Below, in pieces: positions 38,001-53,000 of a DNA stretch of 64,000 nt (the stretch's first letter is position 1; each line of letters opens with the position of its first letter). The notes below the pieces were generated by a model. It was not told the DNA's origin. It worked only from the letters and a program-made list of their open reading frames with translations, and ran no database searches. The position numbers were made by a program, and so were the translations under genes. Origin of the DNA: Ramazzottius varieornatus (taxonomy: Eukaryota > Tardigrada > Eutardigrada > Parachela > Ramazzottiidae); the NCBI GenBank assembly GCA_001949185.1, contig BDGG01000001.1:2931324-2995323 (forward strand). The letters are read 5' to 3'.

Positions 38001-41000
38001 GATCAGATTCGCTATCGTTCTGCATTAGCGAATTCGTTTCGTTGACTCGAACAAAAATTTTTGAAGTAAAAGGCTGTTTTGGGAGCGTTGGAAAAACAAC
38101 GAGAAAACATGGGTCTCTACACGACTGCTCCCGCCGAGCCTTGAGCTCTTCTGATCGGTATTTCGACTACGGTAGTTCGATTTGGGATGTCTGGTACTTT
38201 TGTGAAAGGGTAAAGTTGGGGCTGTCGGAGCAGATTAGGAATAACTCTCAAAAACCGTTAATAGAAGAGAATCGATTCTTGAAAGGGTGGTGACAAGTTT
38301 GCTTGAACGGACTTGTATTTTGTAGTTTGATATGCGTCCGGTGTGCAGTCCATGTGTAGCGCAATGATATTCATAATTGAAGCCAAACTCGTCGTTCTGT
38401 GAATTAGTTCTGTTCCGTCTTTTTGTGAATGTGTTCATGTCCTTACATCGACGATAACTTTTGCGGCTTAAGGCTGTTCCTGTGTAGTCTAATCTATCTA
38501 TTGTCACGCAGAATGTGAGGAACCTGTGTACTCTCTATTCCGTTTTGCCGAAGAGGCCAAGAACTTGCTGACGAAGCAACCGGGCTATTCCGAGGATTTC
38601 ATCAAGTTTCCGCAGAAGTTCCGAAAGCTTTATGGTCGCGAACTGAAAAATCGCAGTTACGGCTACGAAAAGCTGTCCGACCTCTGCGAAGCTGTTGACG
38701 AGATATTGGAGGTAAAAGAAGACCGTCCTTGTTCCCCCTAAGTGAACTGAATATTATCCTACGGTTTTCCCTGTTGCAGGTGGTGCCTGTTCCTGGAACA
38801 AAGGACCGTTGTGTGGTGCTGAAGATGGACGAACGCTACAAGCATCTGAGGACTGTGGTGGATCACATCTTCCGCGAAAAGAGCGAAATGTCGCAAGGGG
38901 CGTTTAAGGAAGAATTTAAGCATGTCGGATGGGAGTTCAAGCCGGAGCACTATGGGTGTGAGGCGCTGGAAGAAGTTCTGTACAACCTTGGAGACGACAT
39001 CAAGGTGAAAATTCGAATCAGTGTTGTCCTTTCGATTGCTGACTTTCGTGGTTCCCTGCCGCAGGTGGAGCGGAGTCGACGCAAGTTGTTGTTGGTGAAA
39101 CGTGGATTGAATGACTCGATGGAAGCTCAAGGGAGCGTGACGGAGACGGACAGCGAATCTAGCGTGAGTATTTCTTCGGTCTTCCTTCAGCGGGGGAAAT
39201 GCATGTATATTATGGACTCGTAGAGGCTTCGAGTAAGATATGATGTTTCCAGGCATCGATCCCATCGGCGAGTCCAAGCAGCAGCAGGAATTTAAACAGG
39301 ACGGAGGACGCGGAACCGGAAGTGAACTTGACGTCGATTCAACCATCCATTTCGTCTACTCGCCTAGCTATGAATTTTGGTCAGTAAAGCTTAATCTTAA
39401 TTGTCCTTTAGCACTAATTAATCTGCAATCTTGAACGTATCGTGTTTTTCGTACGAGTACATTAATCGTTTTGGACAGTATCAAAATATATTCGTAATGG
39501 GCCAGTAATTATTAGACTATAGTTTCACGTTCTTTTTTGTTACGAAAGGAAGTGAGCTGCATGTTTCTTTACCACACTGGCTTCAGACGTGTAGTTTGTG
39601 TCTCAGTTTTTAATCGCTTTGTGGGTGTGAGATTCTTGTTGTGTCGTAATGGGCGTTTGAAACTTGGGCAGACAATCAAAAATTAATCTTTCAGTATGAT
39701 TCGATGGTGTCATCAGGATGACTTCTTGGCTCAAGACGCCTTGATCGCTCACGAGCAGACTATTACAGACTAGAAAGTTGGGTGCGCGAAGCCTTCTTTT
39801 CGGTGGAGCGTGGTTGATACCCCGCGCGATGATTGTGTGCTTTGGGTGAGATCCAAGAACAGTTCACGAAGAACCGGAAGTACAGTACCATTTAGCCACA
39901 GTATATAAACTTCGTTCGGAAGTTACTTTTCATTTACTTTTCGGGGTCGAAGTGAAGCGGACTGTCGAGCAACCTTGAGTAAGTGCTGCTGGTAATTCTC
40001 TCCCGTTGCTGAGAATGTCGGCCTGGGGTTTATGTTTACTTGCTGGGTTTGCCGTTGCTTATCTTTCCGGTAAGTGGAAAATCTCGAGTCTCAGTCATGT
40101 TACAGTTTTCATTTCGGCGTGTTCTAACTGAAATTGTTTTCGTTGCAGCAAGTCGGATTAACGCCCAGGTTGATTACCCGAGAACTCCGACTCAAACCTG
40201 CAACTGTCCACTGGACTTCCGTCCAGTATGTGGATCGAATGCCAAGACCTACAACAACGCCTGCCACCTTCGTTGCGAGCTAGCATATACACCCGGTTCG
40301 ATCCTTCTGTCTTTTCTTCCCGCGTTGCAGAGATGTGCAGAAATTTTTTCTATGAAATTAATATGATGTGGGAGGTGGGCAAACAAACATGGTCGTTATC
40401 TTGTGAGGCGCACGCCTCCAGTCAATAACAATGAAATCGTGCGCCACTCGAGAGAACGATTTTGTACGTTTGCTTGCCCATCTCCAACGTACTATTCTTA
40501 TGCCTAAGTTCACGTTCTCTTCCAGGTTTGATGCAGCTGAGCGAGGGTGTATGTGGGTCGAATTCGCAAGTTGTTGGCCCTTTCACTTCTGGAGTATCTC
40601 CTTCCGGCGTCGGCTACCCGTATGGAAGTCAACCTGCCTCAACGTACCCGGGTTACAGCGACTACGGCTCGACATGCTCTTGGGGCTGTCCCGCAGTATC
40701 GGTCGGATCGGTATCTGGTCAGCCCAACTGGTCCAGCACCTACGGAACCAGCTTTTACGTGCCGTATGTTTCTGGCTACTCGAACTCGTCTTCATTGTCT
40801 GGTTGTAATTACCGTCATTACAGACCTTACGGAGGGGGTGGAGCCGCAAGTTCGTTGTATGTAGCGTCCAGTAACACACAGGTCTGCGACCATCGCGGGA
40901 ACGTCTACGCTAATGACTGCTTGTAGGCAACCAACCTTTACATTTGGGTTTTATTTCGGCTTGCTGTACGTCTTTTCTTGCAGGTACTATCGGGCGGTCT

Positions 41001-44000
41001 GTGAGGCCGAACGACGACAAGACTTCCTCATGAAGAGAACTTGCACGGCCGGAGTTACCAGCACCGTCTACGAAGGTTTCAACCCGTCCCGGTACCGCAG
41101 CGGGACTCTTCTGGCTAACGAGGTAGTCACCACAACGACATCAAGACCGGTACCTGGGTAAAAGTAATCGGAGATCTTGCTCATTTTATACTCTTACGTT
41201 CATACCACTGTTTTGATACTGTCTGAAAAGATACGTCGACCGCTTCTTCGGCATGAGACACATCGATGAAACTTCCGTAAAACCTAGAATCCGTTTCAGA
41301 AGAATGTGAACTTACACGTAGTTTATGGTTATGATCCGTGAGGCTGTTGGTAAAATCAGTCATTCGTACGCCACTTCGCCAGTTCTCCGTTCATAAAACT
41401 ATCGAACCAGAGATTATTTCCGAAGAAACCTGGTTACAGTTGTATCACAGAGACCTAGTTAGACACAAGATATCCGATGTCCCGTTGTGTATGGTCAGTC
41501 TCGTTCGCGATACAGTGCCACTCGTCTTTTAATCTTCTTTCCACATCTTCGACTACAATCGTTTTTCCTCTGCAGTGGTTACAATCTACGTATATCGATT
41601 CAGATTTTTCCTCCTTCCATCCGCCAAAGTCGCGAAGAGCCGGGGGAACTCGCACGATTATCCGGTAGATCTTTGTCTGAGTACCCTACAAAGGTTCTCG
41701 CAGAAGAGTTGCGGAGAAGGCGAGGGAATACATGCGGATGGAATTCGCCATGGACATACTTAGGCTTGGGCTAGTGATCTCCTGTCTTATAGGTACGTGC
41801 AATACGAAATCAGCTCTAATAATTTAACTGTTGTTCCGGAATAATTTAATAATTTGACTGGAACGGCGGGGACTACCTACGGGCTGATCATCTAATTGCT
41901 GTAGGGAATGCTGCGGTATGGGGGCAATCGGGGAGAGCGCGGCAACGATCTTCTCAACCACTCTCCAACTCTCGCGATCGGTCGTCAAACCAAAGATTCT
42001 CAAAGAGTCAATCCGTCCAGAATAGACAGCTGAACCCTACTCCCAGGCTTGCACCAGCGCCTCCGCCTTCACAACCACAAGTCCAACAGCAACTTCCGGT
42101 CCAGCAGCAAATGCTGCAAGATAACCAAGCTGCCAACATGATCCGCCCATTAAACTTCCAGCTACCTCCTACCAACATGTTTCCTCAAGCTACTCCTCTT
42201 GCCTTCAACTCTCCAAACGAGATGAGTGTCAGTCCCATGATTCCACAGATCTCCATGATACCAGCAAACTTACAACCACAGCAGCCCGCAAGTTTCCCGT
42301 TTGGCCCACTATCTATGAACGGTGTGAACCCAGTGGCGCCCCAACAACGTCAATTCATGCAGTTCATGCAACCAAGCTTCACAGGTGCCCAAATAAAAGT
42401 AGTTAAAATCTAAGGTTGTTGTCTAAAATATATTCACCTTGGTTCTACAGGTAATGGTTACGGAGGACAGAACAACGAATTTGGTGATGTCCCATCGAGT
42501 GGCGCCACCTATTCCGGTTTCGGGGACCCGTACGGTGGCGCTCGGGACGGGGAAGGTGACGGGCTGAACAGCATCTACAGGTCGTCGTTTACTGATGTCA
42601 ACACCATGGAACGTAATGCACGTTACGGAGGATCTTCCGGTGGATCGAGCAATGGGTACGCGTACCCCGCCATGGGCAATACCTACGCAAGTCCAGGCTA
42701 TGGTGGCAGCTACGGATCGGGTCAAGGAAATATGAACTCCGTGGAGTGCCTGTGTACTACGGACTACATCCCTGTATGCGGAAGTGACGGAATCACTTAC
42801 ATCAACCTTTGCGATTTCCGGTGCGCGAAACAACAGGGACGTGTGGTATCCTGTAAGCCAGCACTGAGACTTTCGTCAAAACAAGAAAATCTGTTTCAGC
42901 GTTGAGCCATGTTGAACCTCTCTTTGTAGCTGTAACCTCTAGAAGAGGGGAGTGTGCCGGTACTTCGACAAACAACAGCATCGGTGTCAGTTGGGAAGTG
43001 TACAATAGCCCTTACTATCGGCCAGGAGACCCTTGGTGAGATAGATCACGGAAATATTCACGAAATCAGCCCAGTGTTTTCAGTTATCAGAAATTCTAAT
43101 TTTGGTCTGTTTGGTTTCAGCAATTGGAAATGCTACAAGGGTACCTTGACCGTATGTGACCAAAATGGCGTTGTCTACGTGAATGCATGCGTGTTTTGGA
43201 AAACCAACTGCCGCAATGGAGGAACCTTGACAGTGACTCCGTGTACAACCACAGCCAGCGGTGCTATGGTTCTCGACACCGACAGTACTGCCACAGCTAC
43301 CGGTGGAGGCATCATTTCCGCCGGCGGAAATTTTGTCGGTGGATCCGCTAGTGCCATTACAGTGAGGGGTCCTTCTGACAGCACCGTAATTACCATTAGT
43401 GAACCAAATAGCCAGAAGAAGTTTGACTTTGGCGGGCCTTTCGGTGAGTTTCCCAGTGCAGAAAAGACTAGCACAACGACCGCTGCTAGTGCCGCTACGA
43501 CCGCCAGCGATGCGTTCGTGTTTCCTTCGGCGAACGGAGATGCGGTAGTGTCATTGAGACAGAGCGACGGAACCGATCCGTGGTCAAGCAGCAACAAGCA
43601 GGTCGTCATTCGCCAACGCTAACAAGACCTGTCACGTATGATAAACTACATCCTTACCTCGTCCAGGTCAACATCATCGACCTACTCTTCTTGACTTAAT
43701 GACAACCATTGTAATTCAATGAACTATTGTTTCGCGGGCGAAACTACTGAGATTTTCTGATTCTGCAAACATGTCATAATAAATTTACCCAATCCAAAAG
43801 TTATGCAACTGGGTTTTTACTTGGATCAAATACGCTATCAAAAATTGGGAAAGAACAAACAATTGAGAAACGTTTTATGAACTATTCAATAAATTAAGCC
43901 TTGGTCTCGACACTTGCAAGACGCTTGGCAAGCTACCACCCAAGGATCGTTTGGTTGAGCGGTGCATTTCCTGGTATTAGGTATCAATGCCGGGAACAGA

Positions 44001-47000
44001 GTTGGGTTACTCGGTGCCGGTTTATCACAGTTGCTGTAGACGTTCTGGAACGGACAAGGATTCGCTGCAAAGACGAAACTATGCGTATAATTCCCATTCC
44101 CACATGCTCAATACAGTACGAACATACTGCAGAGTCCGTCATCGCACGTAGAGCTCCCCAGGCCGCCACATTTCCCGCATACTCCGCCATTTGCCGAGTT
44201 CCCGAATAGGTAAGGGGAGCAAATATCTCCGCTATTTCCTCTGCAATGTCCAAACATGATTTTTCGAACTTGAGCAACATCATCGATCAGCACGAAGTTG
44301 CATGACGGAATGTACTCACGGAGGTCCATAGTTGCAAACGAAAAAGTTACCGACAGGGTTCGGACAATCGGCGAACCCGCATCCTATCTGGAAGCTGGTC
44401 GCTGTTCAAGTAAAGTATGACGGATCAGTACTAAAATTCGAGGAGCTGCAACAGCTCCGTGCCGTAACGTACCCCATACATCCTAAAAAACATCAGAAAC
44501 GACTTGCGGGTGAGGAAAGTCGCTGTTGGTATTGAAGGGCGAATTCGAAATGACTTTGTACCTGCGTGAAATGTCCAATCAATTCGAAGTCCACGCAGGG
44601 ACTTTGGCCGATGGTAAATAAGTTGGCTTCCTGGTCCCACAACTGAAACGTGCGATTCCAGCTTTGAATTCCGTTGCCGTTAGCGATGTTCTGACCCGAA
44701 CCGTTGAACACTGTAACCAGAAGGAATACAGTAATGTATGACTCAAAGCCTACCCAGGCATTGAATCATAGTGTGGCACTAATTTAGTTTTGACTGCGTT
44801 TCTCAACAGGAAGCCGGGAGCGCCATAACGCACAGCTGGTTGGGCGGATATCTGGTCCGTGGATATTCTGACACCGGTTCGCCCAGTCCTGAGCCACCTG
44901 GGCCGCTTTGCCATCCCACTGCATTTTCAATATATTTGCCCCTCTTTGTTGCCGTCGAACATTATTGATCAGTGTCAATATGAGCTGCTGGACGTTCGGG
45001 CATGATGTGTCGAGCTGTCTAGAGCACTGTGATGATAGGGTGGTGGTGGCTGGAGCCTGCGTAGTGGGAACCGGTGTTGGAGCCGATGTCGGTGCCGCTG
45101 TCGTGGTTGTGGGAGGAGCCGTGGGAGGAGCCGTGGGAGGAGCCGTGGGAGCTGGTGTTGGCGCAGCCGTCGATCTCGTGGTGGGAGGCGCATTCGTGGA
45201 AGCCGGCGTTAGTCGTGTGGTAATGGCAGGAGTCGGTGATGGCGTTGCCCTAGTAGGTGATGGTGCCGGGGCGGAAGTGGAAGTAACGGGACCGTTCAAA
45301 CTGTTCCCCTGAGCCAGGGAGCCTAAAGAAAATACGTACTACTTCTTTTGGTTCAGTCGCTAAATTTGGCTGAATGAGAGAAAGCGGTCTTACGATAGCA
45401 GCAGAAGTTTCCTTGGAAAGCCAAACAACCGACCGTGGAAGCGCTGATCTCGAGCTCGGTACATAAAGTGTCCAGAGTGGTAAGATCGGAGCAGAATCCC
45501 GGTATTGTCAAAGTTGGAAAAACATCTGGTCTGCATGGCACAAAAGTTACCATAGACTGTCTATCAGCCAGTTTGGAGACCCGTTGGTCAAACAGAGCTT
45601 TCAATTCAGAATTGTCCGTCAAGGTCTCCGCGCCGGTACCATGGGATAGAGTATTCCATATCAAAGCAAACGCGAAAACGATACTTTTGAAAAGTAATAC
45701 AGGACGTTTTAGCTCCATTCTCGAACTACCCTATTTTAGAACACGAACGGAAGTCGAGCTTTTTGAGCGACTTGCATGCATATGGCTCAAATCGATCTTG
45801 TTCTTTTCTCGTTCAGTCAGTCACGTCTTTGATATCGAGACGAACAGCATCAATTATTTGTCCATGCTGCCGATCGCGTTTTATGTTAAACTTCGAGTTC
45901 GCTGTATAATAAAGAGACTAGGTGTTTTTTATACTACTTTTAGTTCTTGATTCGTGTGAAAAAGAAGCAAAGCCCTACGAATCATCACCACTGAACTGTC
46001 TCGGACGTTGTCCGTGTAGCCACCTACAGCTTATTTGGATTTTCGAACCATAACAAAAGCGGATGAAAACATCGTTGGCACGTTGTGTCACCCTAACGAG
46101 GGAACGGACAGGACGATCAGACACCGATCTTCGCTTTGATGCTTCCACCTGATNNNNNNNNNNNNNNNNNNNNNNNNNNNNNNNNNNNNNNNNNNNNNNN
46201 NNNATGGCTCCACGCTTTCAGGATTTTCTCCTGCTTCAGGGAGGGGTTCACAGCATCTCTTCCTGATTTTTATAGTAAGCTAAGAAACCTACCCATCAGG
46301 TGGAAGCATCAAAACGAAGATCGGCGTCTGATCGTCCTGACCGTTCCCTCGTAAGTAGTTTTGAATGCGATATCATGCTACAGAGACAAATAGTTCACGC
46401 AGATGAGAATTCATCTGACCGCAAGGAAATCATAGATATGATTTTCTCCAAAATCATCTTGGCTTCAAACCGCCGACTTGGTAGATTTCGTTGTTGAACC
46501 TTCGCGATGTTTTCATACTCAATTATGGTCAAGCGGCCTTGCATGAATTATGTTCAAGGCAACAGCTTTTACATACGATTCCGGAAAGCTACGGGGAGTC
46601 GTCAGCTCTTTGACCTCAGCTTCATATGGCAGCTTCGCCAAATCAGATAACTAGTGTCTCAGATTTGGCAGGCGAGAATATTGTAATTTATTAAGACTAA
46701 TCAAAAAACGATTTGAGCAGAGCTTCGTTACATGCTTTTGCATATTTCCGTGCATGAAATACTAATACCATGTGTCAAAATGAAGATAAACAAATGACAT
46801 TTCTGATTATTTAACCGGCGTTTCCGCCGGCTGCGCATGTCTGGAACTCACCAGTTATGCGTAAATGGGGATTAAGCAACCACAAAGTTGTAAGCTTCTC
46901 GTGAATAATTGCCGGAACAATGTCCAATCTCTTACGGCTAAACCGCCACTTGACACGTTGGCATCGGAGGACAAAATGTTTTGTCATCGATAGATTGCAT

Positions 47001-50000
47001 ATTACGAATTTGACGGTAGGATAAAAAGGCTAGAATCGCTCATGCGAGTGAGAAGTTGAACAATCAGAGACTTATGGTTTGCCATTCGTTCAGGAGTTTT
47101 TAGACTCGACGTTGATCTTGTGCTCCCGACCAATATCAATCATGATGTTACCTCTGCTTTGTCTAGCCTTCGTGGCCCATATGCAGTTTACGGTAGGAAT
47201 GATCTTCCCAGGTGAGCAACTTGTCATGACACGCCCTTGATTGCCCGTTCATTTGGCTCACTTGCATGTTGGAATTGCGGTACTGATTCTGTATCACAGG
47301 TTCGAGGTTCCGCCCTTCCAGAATCCTGTCTCGTCTGTGGGATGATGAAAGTATGTCAAGTATGTCCAGACCGCACAATAGTGCGCAAAGGTTCTTGATG
47401 GATGAAACTCAGAGACGGCCTGCGCCATCGATGAGGGCGGATACTCGCATGATGAGCTGTATACCGGATCAATTGCCCACACTTCAGTTTCCGGGAACCT
47501 GCGTCGAGGACAGCCGACTTGAAGCAATGTGTTCGGAACGGGAACTCAGCGCGTCGAAAGACTGCACTGACGGAAGCTTCTGTTGTTACTGTAAGTATGT
47601 ACCGAAACAAAAATCAGTCAAAAATCGATAAAATTCAGTCAACGGAAAGAATCACACAAATGCTAAATGTATTAACACTCTGCGTACGACCGTCCTCTTT
47701 GTGTATATAATCACTCAGTTTTATTCACCTCCCAGTTTTAGCTTTTGGTCTTTCGGGTCTGGGTCTTTTTTTTCGCATGTACCTCGGTCCTCTCACCAGA
47801 GCACAACTGATGACCAGCGGTCAGCAAAACCCCAGCACGCTGGAAAATTTTTCTACGATTTCGGGTGGTTTTGGTGACATTTGGTGTTTCGTCTCTTCGC
47901 GCGAGACACGTGCACGGTATTCGCTTAGAAAAAAACTGGAGCACTGGGGACAGTCTTATCTACCGAAGCCGAGCCTAGGATAAATTTTGTAGTCATCAGT
48001 GCGGTCAGAAGAAAATCAAGACGACCAGTTTCCTGCACGGGATCGAACCCTTTTGAGAGACGGCGTTTATGGCCTGCCCATTATCCAAATTTTGAGATTT
48101 CGAAAATTGTCTATTGGTTGGGCCAGGCTCCGCAACACGGTACCTACCAATAGAATTCCTGTATATTCAAAGAGGACGGTAGTATTCTGCAAACATGAAA
48201 ACGATCGTGCTGAAAGTGTTAATGACATAAAGCTAAAATCTCGCCACCCAAGTGTGAAGGCCTTGTAGCTCAGTTGGTTAGAGCGCCGTGCTAATAACGC
48301 GGATGTCCACGGTTCGATCCCGTGCAGGGCCAACCTTTTACTCTTTTGTAAAGGGAGATGTATATGTATATTTTGTAGTCCCCGTTTCGAAAGGGAACTT
48401 CCTGATTCCACAGAGCATCGCGGATAATATTAACGCCATTGCTGCTATCGGCTTCGTTCGTCAACAAGCTCAAGAGCCGGCGACCCAAGCACCAACCCAG
48501 CCACCCCCGCCGCCTGAGACAGAGGCTCCCACTCCTGAACCTACTGCAGATCCCGCGCCTCCACCTCCTCCTCCTGCTCCCGTGCAAGTCAAAGCTCAGC
48601 TCGGCGATACCTGTAGTGGCCCGAATGATTGTCCGGACGCTGGAACAAGTTGTTTTAATGGTCGTTGTAATTGCTGGGCTACTCAAGGGTTCTCCGCAGA
48701 AGAACTCTGGGTAAGTGCAGGAAGAACCTTGTATCTTTTCGATTAACCTCTGATAGTTTCGTTTGATCGTACTGTCGACTTTATCTTTATCTGAATATAT
48801 ATTTACTACATCACTTCGACTTTCTTGTTTTCTAGTCTTGCACTGAGGACCATCACTGCCAAGTTTTCTTCCCAGGCCACGTGAGTTTCATTCTTGGGCC
48901 ATGAGATACACCGTTGAATTTACGAATGGGGGAAGGTTGATCAACGATCTTTCACGTTGTAGGTGTGTCGATCTAGCCAGCTATGCAACCAGTTCCGAGG
49001 AAAACTGGGATTCTGCCAGCCTCTAAGTTCGATCAAGAACTAGAAAGTGAGTTTGTCGGCGTGTTGTGCTGCTGTTAGCTTAGCTGGATGTACTCTCCGA
49101 TTTTGCAGCGGAAGTTTTATACTGATAAGTTTTGTACGTGAAGCAAAAGCTGTCCTGTCATGTGATACAGTACTGTAAACCTTGGAAAACGGAAAACAAA
49201 TGCGACGAAAATATCAAAAAAAGGTTTTTTTCTTCCTTGTTTAATTGTTGTTGAATAAATTTTGCTGGTGACGTATCGTGCCGAATTTTTCTTGATGATT
49301 GGGTTACGTTTTTCTACGCTGAGCAATTATTGCGATTAAACATGCGCGACAAAAGAGGTAAATTGCAGCATGGAGAAGGCATCAAGTAAAAAGTCTGTTG
49401 CATGAATCTGCAACCCGAACAAAAACAGAACCTCGACGCATGGGAGTAATAACATTGGCCCTGCACGGGATCGAACCGTGGACAATCCGCGTTATTAGCA
49501 CCTCCTGCCGGAGAAGCAGAAGTGCTTCGATGCGGCACTGTCAAGGCTGTCTGTTGATTGAATTGATTGCGGAAGCTCGATGAATAGACAAAGAGGACAT
49601 TCAGTCATTTAATCGTTTTATCAATCTTTTCTTGAAAGCCTCCGCTATACGCTCGTGGAGGATCCATCTACTACCTCTGGTGCTCGAGTACTAACTGATC
49701 GATGGGGTGACTGGAGTTCTTGATGGTACTGGCAGGTCTCGTGAACGGCGACTTTGCAAGGTTGCTCAGGCTGAAAGATTCCACGCGATCAGCGAGTTGG
49801 ACGTAAACGCTTGAAGACACCATCGTACCAATATGCTCCTTACGGACGTCGAGGATCTTCTGTGTAAGTGATGATGCATCGGTAGAACAGTACCGTGAGT
49901 CTGCAGAAGGTTAGCCCGTGTGCTTTGTAGTTCGCTTGACCGACCCTCGGACCTCTTCTCGGGAGCAAGATGTGGAGACTGACTTTATCAAGGCAATCCA

Positions 50001-53000
50001 GTCGGATAACGCTGTGCTAGCTCATTCCCTCCGGACATTAGCTCACAGAGTGCAATCACCGTGCGAGCGAGAAGCCATTAACGCACTTGCAGTAAGCGAT
50101 GTCTTTTAACCGCAAACGATCCGGCTAGGATAAGAAGTATGTCGATGGAAGCTGTGAGTATTTCTGTTTGAAGACTCTGGACAATATCGCGAAACGTGGC
50201 GGTCGGGGTGTGCAATCAGAATTGGGCAAGTTTCGCTTCTTGAATGAGCTGATCAAAGTTGTGTCTCCCAAGGTAAGTATCACAAAGCAGTCTTCTCCAG
50301 TGTTGTTGTTTTGGAGCTTGAAAAGTCCGCTGTACTAAGTAGTTTGTTGAAGCGTTTCCTGTCAACCGGAAGTGATATTGAGCCATTTCTATTGTAGTAT
50401 TTGGGAGATAAGACAACAGATGCCGTGAAGCAGAAGGTGATCAGCCTTCTCTTTCATTGGAGCCAGATGATGCGTTACGAGCAAAAGGTGGTGGAAGCGT
50501 ACAATATGTTGAAACAGCAAGGCATCGTGAAGGACGATCCCGCTTCGGCTGAACCACCTCCTCCGCCTCCTGCAGCCAGACCAAAAAACCCTATCATCGA
50601 AGATGAAGAACGCGCTCGAGTGAGACATCTTTTAGCTGTTTCTAGTCGAAATGGTCCTTATGTGTCGGGTTGCAGTTACTGAGGAAGCTGCTGCAAAGCC
50701 GCGAGCCTGCCGATATGGTCGCCGCGAATCGCCTGATCAAAAGTATGGTGCGTGAAGATGACCAGCGCATGGAGAAAATCATCCGTCGTCATTCCGACCT
50801 GATCCATATAAAAGAGAACGCTAAGCTGCTGTCCGATATGCTGAAGCAATACTCGCCTGCCAGCAGCTCGTTGCAAGAACGGGAGATCATGCGACAGCTG
50901 TTTGACTCCTGTGAGCTGCACCGACCAAAGGTTTTCAAGCTGGCTGCCGAAATGGCAGAAAACACCAACACGGAGACTGAAGATGGGCCTAGCCTTGGTA
51001 AGGACCCGTTATTAAGTCCGAAATAAGGTAATCAATAATCTCTGACTATTTCAAAGCCGACATTCTTTCGACGAGTGACGAGCTGACGGAAGTGATCGAA
51101 CGGTACCGGTCCCTCGGTCTTGCAGCCGAAAAGTTCGACGGCCGAAAACCTCACGAAGGTGCTCCTGGTAAGCGAAACTCGGTGACATTCTGGTGGTTTC
51201 TGAAGACAGCGGGAAAGATTTTCATCATAACCTTCACGGAAGTAAGGTTGTCTTTTAGCTGCATTGGTGTCTTTTGACGATAAGACACCTGGACCCTCGA
51301 CTTCTCGACCTTCCGCGCCACCTTTAAACAACAGCCCTGCTGTTCAGCCCACAAGTTCTTCCAAAGATGACGTCTTGTCCTTGCTCGAAGACGTCTTCTC
51401 AGATCCGGACACTCATTCAGCTCCGACGTTATTCCATCCCACACCTGTCCATCCTGTGCCTGTTCTGAACGGGTCAAAAATGCTGACAGCTGCCCCCATG
51501 CAGCCGGTCACTTTCCCACCGGCGATGTCTAACATATCTCGGGCAAACGATAGTCAAAATGGCTCGGGTAACTAAACCAGAGCAATATCATGCTAATTTC
51601 TGAACAGCAATCGAGAGATGTGTCATGTGGAAGTTCATCGCTTGTTGTTTTTCCAGCCCAAACGCCAGCGGCCATGGAGTCCCTCTCTTCCAAGCCGCGC
51701 GGTCTTGTTGACTTTGACGACATTACGAATAACTTCCTGGGAATGAATCTGGGAGATGCCCAGTTGAAGAGTCGATCCTTCCACGCTGCACTAGACACGT
51801 AAGTGTATGATGTGATGGGGAAAGTATCGCTTTAGTGTGTTGATTTTGGCTGTAGGAGACCCAAAGCAACTCTCAGTGAACTGCAGCGTGTCCTTCCTGC
51901 AACAAGCGATCTGTCGCCCAAGGGACATCCGAACAATGCAGCTCGATCAAGTTTCTCTCGCGACGAGGAACTTTTAGACTCTAATCCATTCCTTGCTTCT
52001 TCCTCTTCTTCAAGAACAGACTGCGTCAAGATGGCACCAGGTGGACTCAATAGCGCTTCGATCAATCGAGGATCCATCGGTGACATCTCGGTTTCCTTAC
52101 AAGACATCCAGCCCGGTACAATCGTTCATATTTCAAAGTATTGTTAATAGTCTAATTTCTGACAATTTTTCAACCATTGCAGAACCAGTGGAACCGATCC
52201 AGATCTACAACCAGAACCAACTCAACATCGTGCTGTATCGCACGAAGAACCGGCCAAGAGAAGACTGCGTAGTTTTCGTCGCATCTGCCAAAAGTTCCAA
52301 CTCGACTCTCGTCAAAGACTTCACTCTTTCCTTCTTCGCATCAAAGGTAAGAAACCGAGGAAAATTTGTCAACAATAAGAGTAATGGATGTTTTTCATTC
52401 ATCGATCGCTCAATAGGGCACTCAAGTAAAGATTCAGCCCACAACCTCTTCTGACATTCCTCCTTACAACCCAATCTTTCCGGCCGGCCCTGTTAGTCAC
52501 GTGCTGATCGTTGCCAGCGAAGCAAAGGTAAGTTTGGGTTGCTCTGCTAGAAAAGCTAAAGTGAACGGTTTTCGTCTCTTTTTGCAGCATCCTCTTTCCT
52601 TGCAATATCAGGTGGACTATACCTTGAACAACCGGGCGTACTCTGACAGTGGAACCACACCTCCTTTGCCCGTCTAGACTTTTGTGTGACAGGCTAGTCA
52701 GATCGATCGAGATGAAGTCGATACTTGGTGATTTCGTGTTGAATTTGGCAGCATTTCCGGTACGCATGTTGAGCTATGTAGTGTTTGATTTGATCTAGTC
52801 ATACAAGTGCAGTCGAAGCAATCGTATAGTGGAGATTTATTTATGATTATGATTTGAGGGAGGTAACGCGACATTACATTTTGACAGTTTTTCAAGTTTG
52901 ATGGATTTGATAGTAAATGTAAATCGGAGGACAGAATATCAACGTGGTTGTTTGAACATACAGTAAACGCGTTACGTCATAATCAGCTACATACATAGGT